The notes: generated by a model from the letters alone, not told the origin. Shown: positions 1 through 10,022, counted from the first letter of the stretch. The stretch: DNA of 64,000 bases from Flavobacteriaceae bacterium UBA3356 (GCA_002360635.1 DEQW01000001.1:271535-335534), one strand, 5' to 3'. A program made the numbers and translations.

Positions 1-66
1 TTTGGACTAAACTGCTTGTACCTTGTTTTTCAACAAGTATTGTTATTACTTAAAACTCATTTTTTT

Positions 67-3000
67 ATGCTGAATAAAAGCATCAAATTTTTAATCGAGA
101 ACAAGCTAGTAGCCGTTCTACTACTTGCACTTTTTATTGCTTGGGGAGTCGTAAACGCCCCGTTTGAATGGAATACAGGCTCACTTCCTCGAGACCCTGT
201 TGCCGTAGATGCCATACCAGATATTGGCGAAAACCAACAAATTGTATTTACTAAATGGGATGGTCGTTCCCCTCAAGATATTGAGGATCAAATTACTTAT
301 CCTCTAACCACATCGCTTCTTGGTATTCCAGGGGTTAAAACAATACGTAGTTCATCTATGTTCGGGTTTTCGAGCATTTATATCATTTTCGAAGAAGATA
401 TTGAATTTTATTGGAGCAGAAGCCGAATACTTGAAAAATTAAACTCATTACCAGCCGGACTTCTACCAGAAGGCGTTAATCCAGCTCTAGGTCCCGATGC
501 CACAGGATTAGGGCAAATATATTGGTACACCCTTGAGGGACGTGATAAAGATGGTAATGTTACAGGTGGATGGGATTTACAAGAATTAAGAAGCATTCAA
601 GACTTCTACGTGAAATATGCGTTGTCATCTGCGAGTGGCGTTTCAGAAGTGGCTTCCATCGGCGGATATGTTTTGGAATATCAAGTGGATGTTAATCCCG
701 AATTAATGCGGCAATACAACATAGGCTTGAGTGAGGTTGTAAAAGCAGTAAAACAAAGCAACAAAGATGTTGGTGCACAAACGCTTGAAATCAACCAAGC
801 TGAATACCTTATAAGAGGATTGGGTTATATTAAGAAACTATCTGATTTAGAAAACGCGGTAGTTACTTCAAAAGATTTTACATCCATCCGTATAAAGGAT
901 ATTGCGAAAGTAACACACGGTCCTGCTACAAGAAGAGGCTTATTGGACAAGGAAGGAGCCGAGGTTGTTGGTGGTGTTGTAGTGGCTCGTTATGGGGCCA
1001 ATCCTATGGAAGTCATCAACAATGTTAAAGAAAAAATAAACGAGTTAAGTTCTGGGCTTCCATCAAAAACATTAAGCGATGGGAGGACTTCGCAATTAAC
1101 CATCGTACCCTTTTATGACAGAACAGAACTAATCCAAGAAACCTTGGGCACACTTGATGAAGCGCTAACTTTAGAGATATTGATAACCATTTTTGTGATT
1201 ATCATAATGGTCTTCAATTTAAGGGCTTCCGTATTGATTTCCGGATTATTGCCTGTTGCGGTTTTGATGGTCTTTATTTCTATGAAACTGTTCAATGTAG
1301 ATGCAAATATTGTCGCCTTATCTGGTATTGCAATTGCTATTGGAACTATGGTCGATGTGGGCGTTATCCTTTCGGAAAATGTCTTGCGGCATATTGATGA
1401 AAATGAAGAAAAGCTACCTATGAATACGGTAGTTTATAATGCGACTGCCGAAGTTTCTGGCGCCATCTTAACGGCAGTAATGACCACTATTATTAGTTTC
1501 ATTCCTGTATTTACTATGATTGGTGCAGAAGGGAAATTGTTTAGGCCATTGGCATTTACAAAAACGGCAGCACTCACCGCAGCTCTTATTGTTGCCCTAT
1601 TTTTAATTCCACCATTTGCGGCCTATTTATTTAAAAAGAGAAATTTAAAAACTTCTTTTAGTTATATGCTAAATGGAGCATTGATTGTTTTTGGCGTTTT
1701 ATCTTTAATTTTAGGCTATCCGCTTGGATTAATATTAGTTGCATTTGGCGTTGTTGGCTTCCTTTCACTAAAGGAAAAGATTACGTCAAAACGCGCCAAC
1801 ATCATCAATATATTTGTTTCGGCTTTTGCTATCATATTCCTATTGGCGGAATATTGGAGACCACTGGGAGTAGATAGAAGTATCCTTATAAACTTAATCT
1901 TCGTTGGTCTTATCTGTTTTGGTCTTTTGGGTGTATTTACACTTTTTAGAAATTATTATGTTCGAATTTTAAATTGGGCATTGCGCAATAAGCTGTTATT
2001 TCTTTCGATACCAACTGCCATTGTAATTTTTGGAGTGATGATTATGCGTAATACTGGTAAAGAGTTTATGCCTTCACTCAATGAGGGTTCATTCCTGTTA
2101 ATGCCCACTTCAATGCCACACGCAGGTGTGGAGGAAAATAAACGCGTCCTACAGCAACTCGATATGGCCGTTGCGAGCATTCCAGAAATTGAAACCGTAG
2201 TCGGTAAATCTGGGCGTACAGAATCAGCATTAGACCCTGCACCGTTATCGATGTATGAGAATGTTATTCAATATAAATCTGAATATATTTTAAATGAAAA
2301 TCGCAAAAGACAACGCTTTAAGGTAAACGAAGACGGCTTATTTGTTTTAAAGGATGGCAGTTTAGTAACCAACCCTAATAGCGAAATTGAAGTAGAAGAT
2401 GATGACTATAAAGCCTCAAAAATTACAGACCCATTCTCTGTGACAAGTTCACAGCTCATTCCAGATGACGATGGAGAGTACTTTAGAAATTGGCGACCTG
2501 AAATTGAATCGCCAGACGATATTTGGAAAGAAATCGTAAGGGTTACAAAGCTTCCAGGTGTTACTTCAGCACCAAAGCTACAACCCATAGAAACACGCTT
2601 GGTGATGCTACAGACTGGTATGCGAGCACCTATGGGCATTAAGGTGAAAGGACAGGATTTAAAAGAAATTGAGGCGTTTGGGGTACAATTGGAAGATATC
2701 TTAAAACAAGCAGAGGGTGTAAAGGATGAAGCAGTTTTTGCCGACCGTATTGTGGGGAAGCCATACCTACTTATAGATATTGACAGAGAACGACTTGCGC
2801 GCTATGGCATAACCATAGAGCAAGTACAGCAAGTTATACAGGTTTCTGTTGGTGGTATGGTGCTTTCACAAACAGTAGAAGGTAGGGAGCGCTATGGTAT
2901 TCGTGTACGCTACCCAAGGGAATTACGCGCAAATCCAAACGATTTAAAAGATATTTATGTGCCTGTAGAAAAAGGAAGTCCGGTTCCGTTAAGTGAGTTG

Positions 3001-3807
3001 GTCACTATTAGATATGAGAAAGGGCCACAGGTTATAAAGAGTGAAGACACTTTTTTAGTAGGCTATGTCCTTTTTGATAAATTAGATGGTTTCGCCGAAG
3101 TAGATGTGGTGGAAAATGCCCAAGCCCTTATTCAAGAAAAAATTGACAATGGCGAATTGACCGTTCCAAAGGGTATCAATTATCAATTTACGGGAACGTA
3201 TGAAAATCAGTTACGAGCAGAAAAAACATTGAGCGTGGTAGTACCTCTGGCTTTGGCTATTATTTTTCTAATCCTATATTTCCAGTTCCGTTCTGTTGGA
3301 ACGTCATTAATGGTCTTTACTGGAATTGCTGTCGCCTTTGCGGGAGGTTTTTTAATGATATGGTTCTACGGCCAAGATTGGTTCTTAAACTTCAGCTTTT
3401 TCGGAGAAAATTTACGAGACCTCTTTCAAATGCACACCATTAATTTAAGTGTTGCCGTTTGGGTTGGTTTTATTGCCCTATTCGGTATTGCAACTGATGA
3501 TGGTGTGGTTATGGCGACCTATCTCACTCAAACATTTGATAAAAACAAACCAACAGATAAATCTGGGATCAGAGCATCTGTAGTCGAAGCAGGGGAGAAA
3601 CGAATTCGTCCCTGTTTGATGACGACCGCCACTACCATACTCGCTTTACTGCCCGTATTAACATCAACAGGAAGAGGGAGTGATATAATGATTCCTATGG
3701 CTATCCCATCTTTTGGAGGGATGCTCATAGCACTTGTGACCTTATTTGTAGTACCGGTTTTGTTTAGCTGGACAAAAGAATTTCAATTGAAAAGAACTAT
3801 TAGATGA
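67..3807 (+). CDS. cusA: CusA/CzcA-family heavy-metal efflux RND pump
   Basis: Inner-membrane proton-driven pump that exports metal ions (probably Cu(I)/Ag(I)) through a periplasmic adaptor and outer membrane channel. I see the N-terminal TM1, a porter domain, the TM4 region with GIAIAIGTMVDVGVILSENV, and a C-terminal TM bundle with GIATDDGVV. The start is placed at MLNKSIKF rather than an earlier in-frame ATG at 16, because family members begin just before TM1. At 1246 residues it is about 200 longer than enterobacterial CusA. The extra length is a block of additional hydrophobic segments at about residues 530-640 plus a longer acidic periplasmic stretch near 760-850. It overlaps the next gene by 4 nt (ATGA), so the two are translationally coupled. 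Metal specificity (Cu/Ag versus Co/Zn/Cd) is inferred from the copper-type neighbours. Confidence 0.9.
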   Translation: MLNKSIKFLIENKLVAVLLLALFIAWGVVNAPFEWNTGSLPRDPVAVDAIPDIGENQQIVFTKWDGRSPQDIEDQITYPLTTSLLGIPGVKTIRSSSMFGFSSIYIIFEEDIEFYWSRSRILEKLNSLPAGLLPEGVNPALGPDATGLGQIYWYTLEGRDKDGNVTGGWDLQELRSIQDFYVKYALSSASGVSEVASIGGYVLEYQVDVNPELMRQYNIGLSEVVKAVKQSNKDVGAQTLEINQAEYLIRGLGYIKKLSDLENAVVTSKDFTSIRIKDIAKVTHGPATRRGLLDKEGAEVVGGVVVARYGANPMEVINNVKEKINELSSGLPSKTLSDGRTSQLTIVPFYDRTELIQETLGTLDEALTLEILITIFVIIIMVFNLRASVLISGLLPVAVLMVFISMKLFNVDANIVALSGIAIAIGTMVDVGVILSENVLRHIDENEEKLPMNTVVYNATAEVSGAILTAVMTTIISFIPVFTMIGAEGKLFRPLAFTKTAALTAALIVALFLIPPFAAYLFKKRNLKTSFSYMLNGALIVFGVLSLILGYPLGLILVAFGVVGFLSLKEKITSKRANIINIFVSAFAIIFLLAEYWRPLGVDRSILINLIFVGLICFGLLGVFTLFRNYYVRILNWALRNKLLFLSIPTAIVIFGVMIMRNTGKEFMPSLNEGSFLLMPTSMPHAGVEENKRVLQQLDMAVASIPEIETVVGKSGRTESALDPAPLSMYENVIQYKSEYILNENRKRQRFKVNEDGLFVLKDGSLVTNPNSEIEVEDDDYKASKITDPFSVTSSQLIPDDDGEYFRNWRPEIESPDDIWKEIVRVTKLPGVTSAPKLQPIETRLVMLQTGMRAPMGIKVKGQDLKEIEAFGVQLEDILKQAEGVKDEAVFADRIVGKPYLLIDIDRERLARYGITIEQVQQVIQVSVGGMVLSQTVEGRERYGIRVRYPRELRANPNDLKDIYVPVEKGSPVPLSELVTIRYEKGPQVIKSEDTFLVGYVLFDKLDGFAEVDVVENAQALIQEKIDNGELTVPKGINYQFTGTYENQLRAEKTLSVVVPLALAIIFLILYFQFRSVGTSLMVFTGIAVAFAGGFLMIWFYGQDWFLNFSFFGENLRDLFQMHTINLSVAVWVGFIALFGIATDDGVVMATYLTQTFDKNKPTDKSGIRASVVEAGEKRIRPCLMTTATTILALLPVLTSTGRGSDIMIPMAIPSFGGMLIALVTLFVVPVLFSWTKEFQLKRTIR

Positions 3808-5021
3808 GATATATAATTGTAATAGCACTTGTTTTTATTGCTTTCGCGAAAGCTGATGCACAACAACTGGCATCCTATATTCAGGAAGCTGAAAAGAATA
3901 ATCCAGAAATTCAAGCTTTTGAATTGCGCTACAACATAGCGGAAGAAAAGGTAAATGAAGCAGATTGGTTACCAAATACAGAGATTGGCGTAGGCTACTT
4001 TGTGAGCGAACCCGAAACCAGAACAGGTGCACAACGTGCACGCTTTTCGGTATCACAAATGCTACCTTGGTTTGGCACCATTACCGCAAGAGAAAATTAT
4101 GCGAGTTCAATGGCAGATGCTCAATATGTGGATATTGTCATTGCGAAACGAAGGTTAGCACTATCAGTATCGCAATCCTATTACAAACTATATTCAATCA
4201 AGGCAAAACAACTTATTTTGGATGAAAACATTCAGTTGTTGGAAACCTATGAGCGTTTGGCATTGACCTCTGTAGAAGTTGGAAATGCCTCGGCTGTTGA
4301 TGTGCTGCGGTTACAGATTCGGCAAAACGAACTGGTGCAGCAAAAGGAAGTCTTGGAACAAGATTACTTAGCAGAACAAACGGTATTTAATAATTTATTG
4401 AATCGCGACGAAACACTGGAAGTCCAAGTGCCACAAGAGTTGACTATTCCTGATGAAGAACCATTGGTCTCTAATGAGAACCTCAAACTCAATCCAGAGC
4501 TTTTAAAATATGATAAGCTGTACGAATCTGTTGAGCAGTCAGAAGCATTAAACCAAAAGGAGAGTGCACCAAACATTGGTTTTGGATTGGATTATGTTCC
4601 GGTTTCAGAGCGTCCCGATATGAATTTTTCCGATAACGGAAAGGATATCGTGATGCCAATGGTTTCAATCTCAATTCCAATTTTCAATAATAGGTACAAG
4701 TCAATTACCAAGCAAAATGAATTGAGACAGTTAGAGATTACATCGCAAAAAGAAGATAGGTTAAATAGACTTGAAACGCTTCTTGCACAGGCTCAGTACA
4801 ACCGAAACAGTATGAAAATAAAGTTTAATGTTCAGCTGAAGAATTTACAACAGGCTAATGACGCAGAAGAAATATTGATAAAGAACTATGAGACAGGTAC
4901 GATAGATTTCAATGACGTATTGGACGTTCAGGAACTTCAGTTGAAGTTTCAGATAAACCTAATTGAATCCATTAAAGGCTATTATACAGAGTATGCTATG
5001 GTTAATTATCTAAGTAGTTAA
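3804..5021 (+). CDS. TolC/CusC-type outer membrane efflux channel
   Basis: Outer membrane factor of the tripartite metal pump. A 19-residue signal peptide (ending around ADAQ) is followed by two repeats of the coiled-coil OEP fold, with long Gln/Glu-rich helices such as those around residues 130-200 and 310-390. There is no lipobox, unlike CusC of E. coli. The ATG overlaps the stop of the RND pump gene, indicating co-translation. The adaptor that should complete the complex is not adjacent; the only one in the island is about 13 kb downstream at 18428. Confidence 0.88.
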   Translation: MRYIIVIALVFIAFAKADAQQLASYIQEAEKNNPEIQAFELRYNIAEEKVNEADWLPNTEIGVGYFVSEPETRTGAQRARFSVSQMLPWFGTITARENYASSMADAQYVDIVIAKRRLALSVSQSYYKLYSIKAKQLILDENIQLLETYERLALTSVEVGNASAVDVLRLQIRQNELVQQKEVLEQDYLAEQTVFNNLLNRDETLEVQVPQELTIPDEEPLVSNENLKLNPELLKYDKLYESVEQSEALNQKESAPNIGFGLDYVPVSERPDMNFSDNGKDIVMPMVSISIPIFNNRYKSITKQNELRQLEITSQKEDRLNRLETLLAQAQYNRNSMKIKFNVQLKNLQQANDAEEILIKNYETGTIDFNDVLDVQELQLKFQINLIESIKGYYTEYAMVNYLSS

Positions 5022-5093
5022 GAATTGAACGAAAAAAGATAAATGATTTAATCACAATGCATTATAGTAATATGAATTTAAAAACAGAGAACG

Positions 5094-7466
5094 ATGATTA
5101 GAAAAATGACAATGATACTTGTGCTTCTCATTTCAACAAAGAGTATTGCACAATATGTAGCTAACAAGAGTGAAGAAAATATAGATAATTGGCCAGAACG
5201 AGTCTACGACCTTACCATTGACTACGAGACTGTAAATTTTACTGGCAAAGATGTCAAAGCTATGACCATTAATGGTGGTATCCCAGGACCTAATCTTGAG
5301 TTTAATGAAGGTGAGTTTGCCATTATTAATGTGACCAATAAAATGGATGAGGAAACATCTGTACATTGGCACGGTTTAATTCTTCCAAACTTTTACGACG
5401 GCGTGCCTTATCTAACTACACCACCAATTAAACCGGGTGAAACCCAACAATACAAATTCGCACTGAAACAATCTGGTACGTACTGGTATCATTCACATAC
5501 AGGTCTACAAGAGCAAAGAGGTGTTTATGGCTCAATTCAAATCAATCCTAAAAAAACTGATTTAGAATATGACAAAGACTTGGTACTCGTCCTCTCAGAT
5601 TGGATGGATGAAAACCCCAAGACACAGCTTAGAAACTTAAAGCGTGGCAATGAGTGGTATCTTATAAAGAAAAACCAAGTACAAAGTTGGGACAAGGTTA
5701 TTGCCAAGGGAGCTGTAGGTGCAAAATTAGAAATGATGTGGTACAGAATGCCCGATATGGCAATTTTAGATAATTATTACGATAAGTTTTTTATTAATGG
5801 AGGGGCAGAACAGAATTATCCTGATTTCAGTCCCGGCGAAAAGGTTAGAGTACGATTTATAAATGCCGCAGCTGCTTCTTACTTCTGGCTCACGTTCGGT
5901 GGCGAAGATCCAATGCTGGTTTCAGCAGATGGACTGGATGTTGTCCCCGTAAAGAAAAACAAAACACTAATCGGTGTTGCAGAAACCTATGACTTTATTG
6001 TAACCATCCCGGAAAGCGGAAAATTGGAAATACTTGCTACCTCACAAGATGGTTCTGGTCAGGCATCAGCTTATTTAGGAACCGGCAAAATTTTGAATGC
6101 GCCTAAAGTTCCAAAACCAGACTTGATAAAGCAAATGCAAGAAATGATGTCAATGGATATGAAAATGGGCGCACCTGCAGCCAAGTTCAATCCTTCAAAG
6201 AACGATTCCATTGAAAAGATGAAAAAATATGCGATGAAGATGGATGGAATGCAAATGGACGGAATGAATATGAAAGACGATAATATGAAGATGGATGGGA
6301 TGCAGAAAGACAAAGATTCCACGAAAATGAAGCACGACGAAATGGCTCACGAAGATATGAAAATGGAAAGTGACAAAGGGCAAATGAACGGCGGAATGAA
6401 AATGGGCTATATCGTGCCGCAAGACAAGGTTATTGGCGACAATATGAAAACAGGAGGAAATCCAGAATTTAACTATAACTATTTAAAAGCACCAGGAAAC
6501 ACTGAGTTTGAAGACGGAAAACCTGTGCGTGAAATGCTTTTCAACCTAACGGGAAATATGAATCGCTACGTATGGTCTATCAACGGTGTTCCGCTTTCTG
6601 AAACCGATAAAATCAAAATCAATCAAGGCGAAGTGGTTCGTATAACCCTTAACAATATGACGATGATGCACCACCCTATGCACCTACACGGTCACTTTTT
6701 TAGGGTGCTTAATGAAAATGGCGAGCGTAGTCCGTTAAAGCATACTGTAAACGTTGCACCTATGCAGAAAGTGGTTATCGAATTTGATGCCGTTGAGTAT
6801 GGCGATTGGTTTTTCCATTGCCACGTACTTTACCATATAAATAGTGGGATGGCGAGGGTCTTCAGCTATGATACACCACGGGATGAAAGATTAAAAGGCT
6901 ATCCAATTACTAATTTGACTACAGAAGCAGACCATATGTGGACTTGGGGAGAAGTTACTGGCGCAAGCCATATGACAGAATTGTTTTATACAGCAACCAA
7001 TATACGTAATCAGTTCATAGTAAGAGGAGAATATGGTTGGAATGAAAATTTAGAAGCAGAGTTTACATACGAGCGTTGGCTCAATAGTTACTTCAGGGTA
7101 TTTGGTGGTGTAAATGTTGAAAATGAAGGCGAAGATAGTCTTGATGAGATTTCCACTACGGGTGTAGTCGGTGTGAGGTATCTACTTCCATTACTTATAG
7201 ATTCCGATTTGAGAATAGATAATAAACTAAGACCAACAATCTCTTTCGCCACAGCAACAATGATATTTAGAAATGTAGCACTGTACGGTGAGTACGAATA
7301 CCAAATGGACTTTGGTTGGGTTACAGATTTTGAGGAAGGAACTGATTTTAAAGAAGAAACTACTTGGCAAGTAGGTTTAGAGTTCGTTTTGAGTCGTGAT
7401 TTCTCTTTGATGGGGAGCTATGACAACCGATTTGGAGCAGGTGGTGGATTATCGCTAAGATTTTAA
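5094..7466 (+). CDS. Multicopper oxidase (CopA-like) fused to a C-terminal CopB-like beta-barrel
   Basis: Secreted copper-resistance oxidase, expected to oxidise Cu(I) outside the inner membrane. There is a signal peptide (cleaved after SIAQ). All four copper-site motifs are present: HWHG at 91-94, YHSH at 132-135, HHPMHLHGH from 526, and FHCHVLYH from about 574 with the axial Met near 586. A Met/Asp/Lys-rich insert (about 350-455, repeats of MKMDGMQMDGM type) probably binds Cu(I). After the third cupredoxin domain, residues of about 635-790 change to alternating aromatic beta-strands ending in LSLRF, a typical outer membrane barrel end, and resemble CopB. In proteobacteria CopA and CopB are separate genes. 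It lies 3 nt upstream of the permease gene, in one operon with it. Confidence 0.88.
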   Translation: MIRKMTMILVLLISTKSIAQYVANKSEENIDNWPERVYDLTIDYETVNFTGKDVKAMTINGGIPGPNLEFNEGEFAIINVTNKMDEETSVHWHGLILPNFYDGVPYLTTPPIKPGETQQYKFALKQSGTYWYHSHTGLQEQRGVYGSIQINPKKTDLEYDKDLVLVLSDWMDENPKTQLRNLKRGNEWYLIKKNQVQSWDKVIAKGAVGAKLEMMWYRMPDMAILDNYYDKFFINGGAEQNYPDFSPGEKVRVRFINAAAASYFWLTFGGEDPMLVSADGLDVVPVKKNKTLIGVAETYDFIVTIPESGKLEILATSQDGSGQASAYLGTGKILNAPKVPKPDLIKQMQEMMSMDMKMGAPAAKFNPSKNDSIEKMKKYAMKMDGMQMDGMNMKDDNMKMDGMQKDKDSTKMKHDEMAHEDMKMESDKGQMNGGMKMGYIVPQDKVIGDNMKTGGNPEFNYNYLKAPGNTEFEDGKPVREMLFNLTGNMNRYVWSINGVPLSETDKIKINQGEVVRITLNNMTMMHHPMHLHGHFFRVLNENGERSPLKHTVNVAPMQKVVIEFDAVEYGDWFFHCHVLYHINSGMARVFSYDTPRDERLKGYPITNLTTEADHMWTWGEVTGASHMTELFYTATNIRNQFIVRGEYGWNENLEAEFTYERWLNSYFRVFGGVNVENEGEDSLDEISTTGVVGVRYLLPLLIDSDLRIDNKLRPTISFATATMIFRNVALYGEYEYQMDFGWVTDFEEGTDFKEETTWQVGLEFVLSRDFSLMGSYDNRFGAGGGLSLRF

Positions 7467-7469
7467 GAA

Positions 7470-8777
7470 ATGGCACAATACAAGAAAAATAGTTTGAGCT
7501 TAACCGGAGCGGTGTCGCTTGGTACTGGTGTAATGATAGGTGCAGGAATATTTGCCTTATTAGGACAAGTAGCTGAGTTATCAGGGCAATGGTTTCCGTA
7601 TGCATTTCTTGTAGGCGCTATCATTTCAGGATTTAGTGCATATACGTATGTGAAACTTTCCAATGCATATCCATCTGCTGGCGGTATTGCTACCTATCTA
7701 AAAAAGATATATGGTAAGGGTGCGGTAACAGCTTCTGGAGCATTGCTAATGGCACTCTCAATGGTCATTAATGAAAGTTTGGTAGCACGTACTTTTGGTT
7801 CGTACACGCTTCAATTATTCGATATAAATGACAATAGTGTTTGGGTGCCTATCCTTGGGGTAGTGCTGTTAATCGTTGCGTTTTTAATCAATATTTCTGG
7901 AAACAATATCATTGGCAAATCTTCCTTTGCAATGGCTATTTTAAAAATTGGAGGTATTGCAATTTTTGCCATTGGTGGATTATGGGCGGCAGGATTTTCA
8001 TTTTCTGAAGTTGTCCCTTCAGAAAGTTTGACAGAATACCCCATTACCAATTATTTAGGAGCCTTGGCCCTTTCAATCTTAGCTTATAAGGGCTTTACCA
8101 CGATTACAAATAGCGGTGAGGAAATCACCAATCCTAATAAAAATGTAGGGCGTGCAATTATAATATCACTGGTTATCTGTACCGTGGTATATCTACTTGT
8201 TGCATTTGCTGTTTCTTCTAACCTTACTATTGAAGAAATAATCAAAGCTAAGGACTATTCATTGGCCGAGGCATCAAGGCCTGCTTTCGGAAAGTACGGA
8301 TTGTGGTTCACGGTGGGTATCGCAATTATAGCTACTATCTCAGGTGTGGTAGCAAGCATTTTTGCAGTGTCAAGGATGACTACAATGCTAACTCAGATGA
8401 ATCTAATTCCCCATAAACATTTTGGGTTACCTGGTAAGTTGCAAAAACATATGCTCATTTACACCGTGGTATTGGCACTTACAATGACCATTCTTTTTGA
8501 CCTTACAAGAATTGCCTCACTAGGTGCTATTTTCTATCTAATTATGGATATAGGAATTCATTGGGGCGTACTTAAAAATATGAGAAAAGAGATAAACGCC
8601 CGTGCCTCTATTCTATATACTGCTATATTATTGGATTGTATTGTTTTGGCCGCGTTCTTATGGATAAAGGCTTCTAGCGACCTACTGGTCGTAATTGTAG
8701 CTGCAATACTGATGGTATTGATTTTTTTAGGCGAAAAATGGTTTCTAAAAAATAAAAGTGAAGAAAAAGAAAAATAG
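7470..8777 (+). CDS. APC-superfamily amino acid/cation permease
   Basis: Integral membrane transporter of the APC superfamily with about 12 hydrophobic segments. The TM1 signature is GVMIGAGIFALLGQ, and TM6-like segments contain the usual unwound glycines. Substrate is unknown. It starts 3 nt after the multicopper oxidase stop, so it is in the same transcript. An APC permease inside a copper island is not explained by textbook copper resistance and may supply a thiol or amino acid ligand, which is speculation. The C-terminus is Lys/Glu rich. Confidence 0.85.
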   Translation: MAQYKKNSLSLTGAVSLGTGVMIGAGIFALLGQVAELSGQWFPYAFLVGAIISGFSAYTYVKLSNAYPSAGGIATYLKKIYGKGAVTASGALLMALSMVINESLVARTFGSYTLQLFDINDNSVWVPILGVVLLIVAFLINISGNNIIGKSSFAMAILKIGGIAIFAIGGLWAAGFSFSEVVPSESLTEYPITNYLGALALSILAYKGFTTITNSGEEITNPNKNVGRAIIISLVICTVVYLLVAFAVSSNLTIEEIIKAKDYSLAEASRPAFGKYGLWFTVGIAIIATISGVVASIFAVSRMTTMLTQMNLIPHKHFGLPGKLQKHMLIYTVVLALTMTILFDLTRIASLGAIFYLIMDIGIHWGVLKNMRKEINARASILYTAILLDCIVLAAFLWIKASSDLLVVIVAAILMVLIFLGEKWFLKNKSEEKEK

Positions 8778-8810
8778 ATAGACGATTTATAAATTTTAAA
8801 AAATAATAAA

Positions 8811-9371
8811 ATGAAAACAACAGTAAAACTTTTAATGGTAATAGGAATATTAGGAACATTCGTTGGTTGCAAATCAACTTTCAATGCAAGTGAAACTATG
8901 CAGGTTGAAGAAAATAGAAATGCTGTTTATGAAGAAATCATTTCAAACCCTGTTCAGTTTGCTGCATTCATAAGTGAGGCTCGAAAAAATGAAGAAGCCA
9001 AAATGATATTGATGAAATCCCATATGGAACAAATGGAATCTGGCAATATGAAAGTGATGATGCAGAAAAACCCTGAGATGAAAGAAAAAATGCAATCGCA
9101 TATGCAAAAGATGATGGATGAAAACCCAGAAATGAAGGTGAAGATGCAAGAGAAGATGCTTAACAAAATGATGCAGAGCGAAAAAGGGAGAAAAATGCTT
9201 ATGGAAAAAATCCACGGTAATGATGAAATGAAAAAAGCGATGAAAAAAAGAATGTCGCAAATGATGGATGAGAACCCCGAAATGATGAAAGAAATGATGC
9301 AGAAGATGATGAAAAAAAATCCAGAAATGATGAAGAAAATGAAAGAAAAGATGAAGAATAAAGGGCAGTAA
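8811..9371 (+). CDS. Met-rich lipoprotein with NPEM repeats
   Basis: I do not recognise a named family. A lipoprotein signal peptide (GTFVGC, lipobox Cys20) is followed by a short linker and then a highly charged helix made mostly of Met, Lys and Glu. About 37 of 186 residues are Met, and the motif NPEM occurs four times (two as DENPEM, two as KNPEM). MxxM and MM pairs every few residues are characteristic of periplasmic Cu(I)/Ag(I)-binding proteins. It is probably anchored in the periplasm or outer membrane as a copper sponge or chaperone for the pump and oxidase upstream. Function is inferred from composition and location. Confidence 0.75.
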   Translation: MKTTVKLLMVIGILGTFVGCKSTFNASETMQVEENRNAVYEEIISNPVQFAAFISEARKNEEAKMILMKSHMEQMESGNMKVMMQKNPEMKEKMQSHMQKMMDENPEMKVKMQEKMLNKMMQSEKGRKMLMEKIHGNDEMKKAMKKRMSQMMDENPEMMKEMMQKMMKKNPEMMKKMKEKMKNKGQ

Positions 9372-9429
9372 ATTCCCGAAATCTATTGGCAATGAGAACA
9401 GTTTATTTAACAATTTAAAAGATATAGTT

Positions 9430-9621
9430 ATGATGATGTGGTGGTGGATACTAATACCGATTATTTTGATTTTGGCCATATTACTGTTTAGAGGAGGAAG
9501 TTTGCGAAACTCTGGAAGTAAGGAAAATTCTATGGATATACTAGACAACCGTTTTGCAAAGGGCGAAATATCAAAAGAGGAATACGAAGAACAAAAACGA
9601 ACGATTAACTCTAAAAACTAA
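9430..9621 (+). CDS. Small membrane protein with SHOCT domain
   Basis: 63-residue protein: one N-terminal transmembrane helix (MMMWWWILIPIILILAILLF) followed by a SHOCT motif (ILDNRFAKGEISKEEYEEQK), a short C-terminal oligomerisation module common in small membrane proteins. Function is unknown. It sits between the Met-rich lipoprotein and the DUF302 genes with short gaps, in the same direction. Proteins of this form are frequent in Bacteroidota metal-resistance loci. Confidence 0.75.
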   Translation: MMMWWWILIPIILILAILLFRGGSLRNSGSKENSMDILDNRFAKGEISKEEYEEQKRTINSKN

Positions 9622-9625
9622 GAAG

Positions 9626-10015
9626 ATGAACTATTATTTCAATAAAACCCTGAATGAGGACTTTGACAAAGTAATGGAAAAGGTTACTGAGGAACTGAAA
9701 AAAGAAGGTTTCGGAATACTAACAGAAATCAATGTAAATGAAACGCTAAAGAAGAAACTTGATGTTGATTTCAGGAGATATCAAATCTTAGGTGCTTGCA
9801 ATCCACCATTTGCTCATAAGGCTCTAGAAGCAGAAGATAAAATAGGTACGATGTTGCCTTGCAATGTTATAGTTCAACAAAAAAATGAAACTACAGTAGA
9901 GGTAGCGGCAATTAATCCGCTAGCATCGATGCAGGCAGTTGAGAATGAAAAATTAAATGATGTTGCCAATGAAATTACAGAGAGGCTCAAAAATGTTGTC
10001 AACCGATTGAAATAA
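9626..10015 (+). CDS. DUF302 family protein (first copy)
   Basis: 129-residue cytoplasmic-type DUF302 protein, with the family pattern of an N-terminal strand, the helix DFDKVMEKVTEELKKEGFG, then LGACNPPFAHKALEAEDKIG and LPCNVIVQ. The start is at MNYYFNK, 4 nt after the preceding stop; an upstream in-frame ATG at 9554 would overlap the SHOCT gene. The two conserved Cys (GACNPP and LPCNV) are present. DUF302 proteins often accompany metal and sulfur stress genes, but their biochemical role is not established. Confidence 0.82.
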   Translation: MNYYFNKTLNEDFDKVMEKVTEELKKEGFGILTEINVNETLKKKLDVDFRRYQILGACNPPFAHKALEAEDKIGTMLPCNVIVQQKNETTVEVAAINPLASMQAVENEKLNDVANEITERLKNVVNRLK

Positions 10016-10022
10016 AAATAGT

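Noticed and set aside
6195..6422. His-rich minus-strand ORF inside the multicopper oxidase
   Set aside because: Same artefact, antisense of the Met-rich insert.
8943..9548. Long minus-strand ORF encoding a His-rich protein, tempting as a metal-binding protein
   Set aside because: It is the antisense of the Met-rich lipoprotein: ATG codons read as CAT (His) on the other strand. No independent support.
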